Positions 7,387 to 14,211 of a stretch of 37,860 nucleotides of DNA are shown here, one piece after another. The notes beneath the pieces are model-generated. The model saw nothing but the letters and a program-made list of their open reading frames with translations. It did not search any database and was not told the DNA's origin. This DNA comes from Bacteroidota bacterium (GTDB lineage: Bacteria > Bacteroidota > Bacteroidia > Flavobacteriales_F > PHOS-HE28). A program made the translations under genes and the position numbers. Numbering within the stretch: the first letter of the stretch is position 1; each line of letters opens with the position of its first letter. The stretch is taken from positions 64,864-102,723 of the forward strand of contig JAFDZE010000054.1 of assembly GCA_018267155.1 (NCBI GenBank), in the 5' to 3' direction.

Positions 7387-8265
7387 ATGGATCGCAAAGA
7401 CTTCCTCCGGAAAGGCCTGCTGGGCACGGGTATGCTGGCTGCCAGCCCCTTGCTCGCCGACCTGGTGGAGAACGGGATCGATGAACTGCGCCCGCTCGAC
7501 GTTGTCGGCTTCAACCACTTGCCCTCCCCAACACCCCGCATCATGGCAAACACCGTCTTGCACAAGGCCGCCACCAGGGGCGGTGCCGATCACGGCTGGC
7601 TCAAGGCCAAGCACACCTTCAGCTTCGCCAATTACTACGACCCCCAACGCATGCACTTCGGTGTACTGCGCGTGCTCAACGACGACCGCATCGCCGCCGG
7701 CATGGGCTTCGGTACGCACCCGCACGACAACATGGAGATCATCACCATCCCGCTCAGCGGTACCGTGGCCCACAAGGACAGCATGGGCAGCAGTGGTACC
7801 ATCAGTCCCGGCGAGGTGCAGGTGATGAGCGCCGGCACGGGCGTTACGCACAGCGAGTTCAATCACCTGCAGGATGAGGAACTGCGGCTGCTGCAGATCT
7901 GGCTGTTCCCCAACAAGCGTGGAGTGACGCCCCGCTACGATCAGATGAGCTTCGATGTGAAGGACCGCCGCAACAGCCTCCAACAGATCCTCTCACCCAG
8001 GGCCGACGACGCGGGTGTGTGGATCCACCAGAATGCTTGGTTCCACATGGGTACCTTCGACAAGGACTTCAAATTGAGCTACGACCTGAAGGACAGGCGC
8101 AACGGGGTATACGCCTTCGTCATCAAAGGCGATATCACCGTCAATGACACCGCGTTGAACGAGCGCGATGGCCTCGGCGTGTGGGATGCCGCAGCACTGA
8201 CCATCGAGGCCAACAGCCAGGACGCCGAACTGCTCCTGATGGAAGTGCCCATGCAGTTGAACTGA
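7387..8265 (+). CDS. Pirin family protein with Tat-like N-terminal leader
   Basis: The 292-residue reading has a bicupin pirin core. The metal-site signature is GTHPHDNMEIITIPLSG (His111, His113) with VTHSEFN (His155, Glu157), matching the His-x-His ... His-x-Glu ligand set of pirins. If translation instead began at the internal ATG at 7543 (MANTVLHKA), the first two histidines would be residues 59 and 61, close to canonical pirin numbering. The first 52 residues are therefore an extension. They read MDRKDFLRKGLLGTGMLAAS, similar to a Bacteroidota Tat signal (RKDFL in place of RRxFL). Pirins bind iron, and some act as quercetin dioxygenases or redox regulators; no substrate can be inferred here. 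I chose 7387 because the leader looks genuine and a promoter-like box precedes it. Confidence 0.85.
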   Translation: MDRKDFLRKGLLGTGMLAASPLLADLVENGIDELRPLDVVGFNHLPSPTPRIMANTVLHKAATRGGADHGWLKAKHTFSFANYYDPQRMHFGVLRVLNDDRIAAGMGFGTHPHDNMEIITIPLSGTVAHKDSMGSSGTISPGEVQVMSAGTGVTHSEFNHLQDEELRLLQIWLFPNKRGVTPRYDQMSFDVKDRRNSLQQILSPRADDAGVWIHQNAWFHMGTFDKDFKLSYDLKDRRNGVYAFVIKGDITVNDTALNERDGLGVWDAAALTIEANSQDAELLLMEVPMQLN

Positions 8266-8269
8266 CCTC

Positions 8270-8390
8270 GGGCCACCGGCGTCCTGCCTGCGATCATCCT
8301 GGGCCACCGGCATCCTGCCGGTGAGCATCGACCCGGAACGAACAAAGCCACCGGCTTCCAGTAACCTTCCCGGGTCACCGGCATCCTGCC
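8270..8390 (+). repeat. Short direct repeats forming CCGGCA/TGCCGG hairpins
   Basis: A 19-base unit GGGCCACCGGCATCCTGCC occurs at 8270-8288 (one change), 8301-8319 (exact) and 8372-8390 (one change), with a partial copy near 8345-8360. The unit contains CCGGCA-TCC-TGCCGG. In the second copy the stem extends to eight pairs with a three-base loop. The cluster lies in the 244-base gap after the pirin gene. It may act as a transcription stop or be a REP-like element. The remainder of the gap (8391-8509) shows nothing clear. Confidence 0.7.
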
Positions 8391-8509
8391 CGAGGTCCAA
8401 ACTCCAGGTCATGGTCCGCACGGTACATCTTCCACCGGCCGGTCTTTCCTTTGTACCGCCCATCCGGCGCCCCGACCCGCCATCCACTGATACCATGATC
8501 CACTGATCA

Positions 8510-9592
8510 ATGAACCTGTTCCGCAACTTCAAGTCCGTTACCAGGACAGCGTACGGCCGTGGCTCCTTCGGCAAACTCGGCGAGATCATCGATCCGCAAC
8601 GGGGCGCGGGCAATGGGTACATGGTGTTCCTGGTGGACCACTACTTCCAGAACAACAGCGCATTCCTGGCGCGCATCCCGGCCCTTCCCGGCGACGAGGT
8701 CCTGTTCTGCAGTACCGCCAAGGAGCCGTCCACCGGACAGATCGATGCCCTGCGCGATGATTTGCTGGCTCGGCGTGGGCTGCCTGCCGGCCTCGTCGGT
8801 ATCGGTGGGGGCAACGTGATGGACGTGGCCAAAGCACTTTCTCTGATGTTCACGAATGAGGGGAGCAGCGTGCAATACCAGGGCCTCAACCTGATCAAGA
8901 AGCCCGGTATCTACCACTGCGGCGTGCCCACCATTAGCGGTACCGGTGCGGAGGTGAGCATGACCGCCGTCCTCACCGGCCCGGTGAAAAAGCTCGGGCT
9001 CAAATGCGACTGGACCGTCTTCGATCAGATCGTGCTCGACCCTGACCTCATCGCCACCGTGCCCGATGATCAGTGGTTCTACACCGGCATGGACACGTAC
9101 ATCCACAGCGTGGAGGCCATCACCGGCACCAAGAAGAACACCTTCGCCGAGGCGTACAGCGAAAAAAGCCTTGAGATGTGCCGGGAGGTGTACCTGAGGC
9201 TGGATCGCAAGGACCCGAAGAGCGATGAGCTGCTGATGGTGGCCAGCTACATGGGTGGGCTCAGCCTGACGTACAGCGAGGTGGGCGTTTGCCACGCGTT
9301 GAGCTACGGTTTGGGCAAGGTGCTGGAGATCCACCACTGCTACGCGAACTGCATCGCATTCAATCAACTGGAGGATGTCTATGGTGCTCATGTGCAGGAG
9401 TTCAAGGGCATGGTGAAGGAGCGTGGCATCTCATTGCCCCAGGGGCTGGCCAAGGATTGGAGCGAAGAGACCATCAGCGCGATGGCCGAGGTGGCCTATG
9501 CACTACCGCACATGTGGGATCACGCCTTCGGACCCGGTTGGCAGCAGGTGCTCGACCGTGAACGGATCAAAGGGTGGTACCGCAGGATGTGA
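8510..9592 (+). CDS. kdnB: Iron-containing alcohol dehydrogenase, KdnB-like (3-deoxy-D-manno-octulosonate 8-oxidase)
   Basis: This 360-residue protein belongs to the group III Fe-ADH fold. The N-terminal NAD-binding domain has GIGGGNVMDVAKALSLM, and PTISGTGAEVSMTAVL follows. The metal ligands fall at Asp195 and His199 (GMDTYIHSVEA), His262 (VCHALSYGLG) and His275/276 (EIHHCYANC), almost the same numbering as in classical Fe-ADHs. The opening FKSVTRTAYGRGSFGKL and the DQWFYTGMD block resemble Shewanella KdnB, which oxidises the C8 of Kdo so that KdnA can aminate it. No KdnA-type aminotransferase is in the window, so the substrate is inferred and could be another sugar or alcohol. It is a single-gene unit. 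The start is the ATG at 8510. Confidence 0.8.
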   Translation: MNLFRNFKSVTRTAYGRGSFGKLGEIIDPQRGAGNGYMVFLVDHYFQNNSAFLARIPALPGDEVLFCSTAKEPSTGQIDALRDDLLARRGLPAGLVGIGGGNVMDVAKALSLMFTNEGSSVQYQGLNLIKKPGIYHCGVPTISGTGAEVSMTAVLTGPVKKLGLKCDWTVFDQIVLDPDLIATVPDDQWFYTGMDTYIHSVEAITGTKKNTFAEAYSEKSLEMCREVYLRLDRKDPKSDELLMVASYMGGLSLTYSEVGVCHALSYGLGKVLEIHHCYANCIAFNQLEDVYGAHVQEFKGMVKERGISLPQGLAKDWSEETISAMAEVAYALPHMWDHAFGPGWQQVLDRERIKGWYRRM

Positions 9593-9674
9593 TCGTTCAC
9601 GGGCCTGTTCGGAACGGGGCGCATGCCCGGAGTGCTGCAGCGGGCGCGAGGTTACCTGGGCCGGCGCCGGTGCG

Positions 9675-10064
9675 TCATACACGCTCGACCTTCCTGGCGC
9701 CCTGCGGTTCCAGCGCGAATATGGTGCCAACGTACAGCACCATCCGATCGATCAATTCCAGGTCCTCATCGTGCAGCTTGCGGAAGCGCACACAACTCTT
9801 GCCCCGGTTCCTGGTGCGCAGGTCCTGGTTGAAAACGCTGAGCAGGCCGGGTGGCAGTACATAGAACGTGATGTGGTTCTTCTGGTTCGATACCGCGAAC
9901 AAGGCCTGACCACCCATGTGATAGGTCGGGAAGCCATTGGCCATGTCCTCCTTGATCCTCGGCCAGTGTTTGCGGATCAATTGGCGGATCCATGCCATGG
10001 GCTGCTGCCGTTCCTCGGGCAAGCGGTCGAGATACTCGAGGACGGTGATCGGGGCGGGCCGCAT
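9675..10064 (-). CDS. DUF1801 (YdhG/YjhX-like) domain protein
   Basis: The chosen 129-residue form starts MRPAPITVLEYLDRLPEERQ, the standard opening of DUF1801 proteins (x-YLxxLPEERR). It continues IRKHWPRIKEDMANGFPTYH and then ALFAVSNQKNHITFYVLP, which fits the family's compact alpha/beta fold. The C-terminal GKSCVRFRKLHDEDLELID is also typical. Members are small cytoplasmic proteins of unknown biochemical role. An upstream in-frame ATG at 10112 would add 16 residues (MARFRGIHELHPLNVV) and is possible but less family-like. The gene follows rlmD on the same strand after a 126-base gap. Confidence 0.8.
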   Translation of the reverse strand: MRPAPITVLEYLDRLPEERQQPMAWIRQLIRKHWPRIKEDMANGFPTYHMGGQALFAVSNQKNHITFYVLPPGLLSVFNQDLRTRNRGKSCVRFRKLHDEDLELIDRMVLYVGTIFALEPQGARKVERV

Positions 10065-10190
10065 GACAACGTTCAGCGGGTGAAGCTCGTGAATTCCGCG
10101 GAACCGTGCCACAAGGTCCGCCCATGACCGGTCGCACCTTCCGCATCATGCACCGATGTCAAGGAGGTTGGAGCCGTGACGAACGGTTGG

Positions 10191-11612
10191 TCATCGCCTG
10201 TCCAACCGAACGATGTTCTCCACATGGTAGGTATGCGGGAACATGTCCACCGGACGCACGTGCGAAATACGATACCGGTCCTTCAGCATGGCCAGGTCGC
10301 GTGCCTGTGTGGCGGGGTTGCAGCTCACGTACACGATCCGCGGTGGTGCCATCTCCAGGATGCGCGCCACCACATCCTCGTGCATGCCCGCCCGGGGCGG
10401 ATCGGTGATGAGCACGTCGGGTTCACCGTTGCGCTCGATGAACGAAGCGTCCAGCAGGTGGCGCAGGTCGCCGGCTTCGAAGCGTACGTTGCGGATGCCG
10501 TTCAATTCCGCGTTCATCCGGGCATCGGCCACCGCCTCAGGAACGATCTCGGCGCCGATGACCTCCTTGCAATGCCGCGCGGCGAACAGGCTGATCGTAC
10601 CCGCACCACAGTAGAGGTCGTACACGCGCTCGTGGCCCGTGAGCCCGGCCTGGTCCCGTGCCTCCACGTACATCGCCCGCATCTGCTCGGGATTGGTCTG
10701 GAAAAAGCTCTTCGCGCCGATGCGGAACCGCAGGTCGGTGAGGCCGGGGTCGGGCAGCGCCTCGGTGATGTGGTCCTTGCCGTGGAAAACGCGGATGTCC
10801 AGGTCCCAGATGGTGTCGTTCTTCTTGGTGTTGATCGTCCAGAGCAGCGAGGTGATGTCGGGAAAGCGCTCGTGTACAGCGGCCAGCAGTTGCTCGTTGC
10901 GCGCATCTTCCTGCCCGAACGATACCAGCGTCATCGTTTCGCCCGTGGTTGTCGTGCGGATGAGCACGGTACGCAGGCCTCCGGTGTTCTCTCGGATGGC
11001 GTAGTAGGGCAGGCCCAGGGCACGCGCTCGCTCGTGGATGAACAAGCGGATGCTGTTGCTGGGTTCGGGCTGCAGGTGGCAGGTGTCCACGTGCATCACC
11101 TTGTCGAACCGGCCGGGAATGTGGAAGCCCAGCGCGGTGCGGTCGGTGATCTCCCCGAGCGTGCGCAATTCCGCATGGGTGAACCAGCGGTGCGCGCTGC
11201 CCGCGAATTCCAGCTTGTTCCGGTAGTGGGTAACACGTGGCGAAGCCAGGATGGGTGCAATGGATGGCAACTCGAGACCGCCAAGCCGCACCAGGTTGTC
11301 CACTACCTGTTGTTGCTTGTATTCGAGTTGTTTTTCATAGCGGAGGTCCTGCCATTTGCAGCCGCCGCACGTTCCGAAATGGGCGCATACGGGCTCAACG
11401 CGGTCCGGCCCCGGGATGTTGATCCGGATGGCCTCGGCCTCGGCATAACTGCTTTTCTTTTTGGTGATGCGCAGATCGGCCGTGTCACCGGGTACCGCTC
11501 CCGTGATGAAGACCACCAGTCCGTCTACTTTGGCGAGCGCCTTGCCATTGGCGCCCCAGCCGGTCACGGCGATGTTCTCCCAGATGGGCAGCGGGCTTTT
11601 GGAACGGGCCAT
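10191..11612 (-). CDS. rlmD: 23S rRNA (uracil-5-)-methyltransferase, RlmD/RumA family
   Basis: The protein has 473 residues. An N-terminal TRAM-type segment (about 1-65) is followed by an iron-sulfur site of the RumA pattern: Cys76, Cys82, Cys85 (CAHFGTCGGCKWQDL) and Cys178 (VDTCHLQ). The SAM-binding motif is VYDLYCGAGTISLF, the substrate/nucleotide motif is DVLITDPPRAGMH, and the nucleophile Cys lies in YVSCNPATQARDL. The family makes m5U in 23S rRNA (U1939 or U747) or in tRNA; which uridine is modified cannot be told here. The start at 11612 gives MARSKSPLPIWENI. The frame stays open far upstream, but that extension lies over the moaC-mogA gene in another frame and is not coding. Confidence 0.92.
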   Translation of the reverse strand: MARSKSPLPIWENIAVTGWGANGKALAKVDGLVVFITGAVPGDTADLRITKKKSSYAEAEAIRINIPGPDRVEPVCAHFGTCGGCKWQDLRYEKQLEYKQQQVVDNLVRLGGLELPSIAPILASPRVTHYRNKLEFAGSAHRWFTHAELRTLGEITDRTALGFHIPGRFDKVMHVDTCHLQPEPSNSIRLFIHERARALGLPYYAIRENTGGLRTVLIRTTTTGETMTLVSFGQEDARNEQLLAAVHERFPDITSLLWTINTKKNDTIWDLDIRVFHGKDHITEALPDPGLTDLRFRIGAKSFFQTNPEQMRAMYVEARDQAGLTGHERVYDLYCGAGTISLFAARHCKEVIGAEIVPEAVADARMNAELNGIRNVRFEAGDLRHLLDASFIERNGEPDVLITDPPRAGMHEDVVARILEMAPPRIVYVSCNPATQARDLAMLKDRYRISHVRPVDMFPHTYHVENIVRLDRR

Positions 11613-11631
11613 GGATCGGGATAGGGGGGCG

Positions 11632-11639
11632 CAAAGATG
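11632..11639 (-). promoter_or_regulatory. -7 promoter box of rlmD
   Basis: On the minus strand the sequence is CATCTTTG followed by CGCCCCCC, the same layout as other promoters in the window. It ends 19 bases before the rlmD ATG and indicates a transcript separate from the moa genes. Confidence 0.5.
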
Positions 11640-11770
11640 GCGCGATGGGTCAACCCTTGAGGCGGATGTGCGCGGAATGGATCCCCGCGTTGGGGAAAGG
11701 GACCCACATCTCCTCCGGATACAGGCGCACCGGCCACTTCGGGCTGCGGGAACCGCCCCAATGGGCAAGG

Positions 11771-12688
11771 CTACATCCCGTGCCGGAACGCGAGCTCCTG
11801 CACCTTGATCACGTGCAGCACGAAGGGGAAGAGCGCGTCCATGGTCTCTTCGGCCCCGCGTGTCGATCCTGGCAACGTGATCACCAGGGTACGGCCGATC
11901 ATACCCGCCACCCCCCGGCTCATCATGGCCCGGGGCATGCGTTCCTGGCCGTAATACCGCGCGGCCTCCATGATCCCCGGCACTTCGCGATCGAGGATCG
12001 GTGCGATGGCTTCGGGTGTGCGGTCGCGCGGCGATAGCCCTGTGCCTCCCGTGGTGAGGATGAGGTCGATATTCCCTTGCGCCCACTCCTTCACCTGTGA
12101 TGCCACTTGCGCCGGTTCGTCGGGCAGTACCGATCGCAAGGCGACCTCCACACCAAGCTTTTCCAATCGCCTGGCGATCGCTGCACCGGCCTTGTCCTCC
12201 TTCTTCCCCGCTGAAACACCGTCGCTGATCACCAATACCGCAGCACGGGGAGCCTTCTCGAACCGGTCGTTCCAATCGCTCTTGCCGCCGCTCTTCTCCA
12301 CCAGGCCGATGCGCTCGATGGTGATGCCCTTGTCGATGGGCTTCAGCATGTCGTACACGGTGAGCGCCGCCACGCTCGCGCCGTGCATGGCTTCCACCTC
12401 GGCACCGGTGCGGTAAATGGTCTTCACGCTCACGGTTACCCGAATGGATGTCGGACCGGTTTCAAAAGCGACCGCCGTGAATTCCACAGGAAGTGGATGG
12501 CAGTCGGGGATCATGTCCGCGGTACGCTTCACCGCGAACAAGGCGGCAACGCGGGCGGCTTCCAGCACATCACCCTTTGGAACACGCCTCTCTTTCACGG
12601 CGATCATGGTCTCCGGAAGACTGACCATAACGGTCGCCTCGGCCGTGGCTTCGCGGAGCGTGGTGGGCTTGTGGGTGATATCGATCAT
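11771..12688 (-). CDS. moaCB: Bifunctional molybdenum cofactor protein: MoaC fused to MogA/MoaB
   Basis: This 305-residue fusion joins two molybdopterin enzymes. Residues 1-145 are MoaC: MIDITHKPTTLREATAEA, TADMIPDCHPLPVEF (57-71), and GAEVEAMHGASVAALTVYDM (95-114). MoaC works with MoaA to make cyclic pyranopterin monophosphate. Residues 148-305 are a MogA/MoaB domain: VLVISDGVSAGKKEDKAG, LILTTGGTGLSPRDRTPEAI (209-228) and LPGSTRGAEE. This domain adenylates molybdopterin before metal insertion. Fusions of this kind are known in Bacteroidota. The start at 12688 fits the MoaC opening (MVDVS in other species). An ATG at 12733 would overlap the end of moaE. The preceding gene moaE lies only 26 bases away, so the two are probably cotranscribed. 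Confidence 0.92.
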   Translation of the reverse strand: MIDITHKPTTLREATAEATVMVSLPETMIAVKERRVPKGDVLEAARVAALFAVKRTADMIPDCHPLPVEFTAVAFETGPTSIRVTVSVKTIYRTGAEVEAMHGASVAALTVYDMLKPIDKGITIERIGLVEKSGGKSDWNDRFEKAPRAAVLVISDGVSAGKKEDKAGAAIARRLEKLGVEVALRSVLPDEPAQVASQVKEWAQGNIDLILTTGGTGLSPRDRTPEAIAPILDREVPGIMEAARYYGQERMPRAMMSRGVAGMIGRTLVITLPGSTRGAEETMDALFPFVLHVIKVQELAFRHGM

Positions 12689-12714
12689 GGGTCGGAGCGG
12701 AGCATGGGCCGCCT

Positions 12715-13170
12715 TCAAGAATTTTGTTTCCACTGGTGGCCGCCATCGGCCATGACCTCCCTGCCGAAGATGGGCAGTCGTTTCTTCACTTCATCGGTCA
12801 CGTAGGCTACGGCTTCCCGCACCTGCTGCCGGTGCGGTGTACTGGCCAGTACCATGAAGCACAGCGCACCCGCGGGTACGATCCCCTGACTGTGGTACAC
12901 ATGAAGGCAGGTCATTTCCGGCCATCGGGCAAAGGCCTCCTCGCGGATGACGGACATCTGTTCGTTGGCCATGTCCCGGTACGAGGTGTATTCGATCGCC
13001 TCCACCTGCTTTTCCCCGGTCCGGTCGGCCCGTACCTGGCCCAGGAACAACTCATGGGCACCGATGTCGGTGCGTGTGGCGTGCTTCGCGATGCTCTCCG
13101 CGATGAAGGATGCGGGGATCGGACCTTCCATGAAAATGTCCCGCTTCTTATGGGTGATCTTCGCGTTCAT
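12715..13170 (-). CDS. moaE: Molybdopterin synthase catalytic subunit MoaE
   Basis: The 151-residue protein shows family blocks HELFLGQVRADRTGEKQVEAIEY (only in part conserved), YHSQGIVPAGALCFMVLAS, TPHRQQVREA, and the C-terminal EVKKRLPIFGREVMADG with the active-site lysine region. MoaE with MoaD converts cyclic pyranopterin monophosphate to molybdopterin. MoaD and MoaA are not in this window. I chose the ATG at 13170 (MNAKITHKKRDIFMEG). The frame continues upstream for 24 residues of unlikely composition. It probably forms an operon with the moaC-mogA fusion. Confidence 0.92.
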   Translation of the reverse strand: MNAKITHKKRDIFMEGPIPASFIAESIAKHATRTDIGAHELFLGQVRADRTGEKQVEAIEYTSYRDMANEQMSVIREEAFARWPEMTCLHVYHSQGIVPAGALCFMVLASTPHRQQVREAVAYVTDEVKKRLPIFGREVMADGGHQWKQNS

Positions 13171-13324
13171 TGGTCGCTGGTCGAGGATGAGGGTGTGCGC
13201 CGCCGTCCGCGCTCGCGCAACGGGGCGGCCATGCCTGCGCAAGGTCTTGTGTCCCGGGCCAAAGGTCGGGAGGTCCGTCCATCATTCCGTGCCGGGATCC
13301 ACGATCGGCCCTGCCAGGCCCGTT

Positions 13325-14053
13325 TCATGGCAACCACAGCTTGAAGCATGCCAGCAGGAGCACCACGCCCAGCGCCTGCCGCAGGCGCACGGGCTGAAGC
13401 ATGATCGCGCCGATGTACGCCCCGGCAAGTCCCCCGATCAGCGCTGCGGCCACCCATGCAGCGAGGGTCGGTGTGAGCACGGCGCCCAGTTCCGAGGTGC
13501 CGGCAAGGCCCGCCGCACTGTTCACCAGGATGAAGAGCGCCGAGGTACAGGCGGTCACCTTGGTGTCCGCATACCTCATTAACAGTAGGACAGGGCTGAG
13601 CAGGATGCCCCCCCCGATGCCGATCATTCCCGATACGAGGCCGAGGACGGCACCGATCATGAGCGCCAGGGGCAGGGGAGCGGCCCGTTCCGCCTCTCCA
13701 CCCTTGCCGAAGAAGCCGAACATGCGGAGGACGGCCAGGAGCAGGCATACGGCGAGGATCCGTTTGTAGAGCAGCGGTTCGATATCGATCCCCGCACCCA
13801 GCCATGCCATGGGAACCGAGGCCAGGGCGAATGGCCAGAACACGCGCCACCGGAAATGCCCTGCCCGTGCGTATTGCGCGAAGGAGATCCCGCTGACGAA
13901 CAGGTTGATGATGAGGGCCGAGGACTTCGCCATCGGAACGCTCATGCCCACGATGGCCAGCAAGGCCAGATAACCGCTCGCACCCCCGTGCCCCACCATG
14001 GCGTACGCGAAGGCCACCAGGCCGATCAACAGCATGAGCACGGTGCCGTCCAT
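13325..14053 (-). CDS. TauE/SafE family sulfite/anion exporter-like permease
   Basis: This 242-residue integral membrane protein has about seven to eight hydrophobic segments. The two half-repeats start near LLIGLVAFAYAMVGHGGASGY (8-28) and MIGAVLGLVSGMIGIGGGIL; the glycine-rich GHGGASGY and GIGGGILLSP turns mark the TauE/SafE (DUF81) fold. Related proteins carry sulfite, sulfoacetate or similar small anions across the inner membrane. It lies on the same strand just upstream of moaE, with a 154-base gap. That raises the possibility of a link with molybdoenzyme substrates or oxyanions, but this is inference. The start ATG at 14053 gives the normal membrane N-terminus. Confidence 0.85.
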   Translation of the reverse strand: MDGTVLMLLIGLVAFAYAMVGHGGASGYLALLAIVGMSVPMAKSSALIINLFVSGISFAQYARAGHFRWRVFWPFALASVPMAWLGAGIDIEPLLYKRILAVCLLLAVLRMFGFFGKGGEAERAAPLPLALMIGAVLGLVSGMIGIGGGILLSPVLLLMRYADTKVTACTSALFILVNSAAGLAGTSELGAVLTPTLAAWVAAALIGGLAGAYIGAIMLQPVRLRQALGVVLLLACFKLWLP

Positions 14054-14211
14054 GGTTCGTTCAATGCGTGTCCTCCGCTTTTGGGGAAGACAGGGTCGCT
14101 GTTGCGGCACAAGGTATCGCAGGCCGGTTGAGGTGCGGCTGACGGAACTCATTTGCCCGGGGATCACGGCCCACCACATGATCCGGACAAGCGGGAGTGA
14201 TATCCTGTTGT

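Noticed and set aside
11640-11770. Possible small gene between rlmD and the moaC-mogA fusion
   Set aside because: Frames are short, lack a family match and run through the rlmD promoter.
11613-12275. N-terminal extension of the rlmD frame
   Set aside because: It overlaps the moaC-mogA gene in another frame, and the true protein begins with MARSKSPLPI after a promoter-like box.
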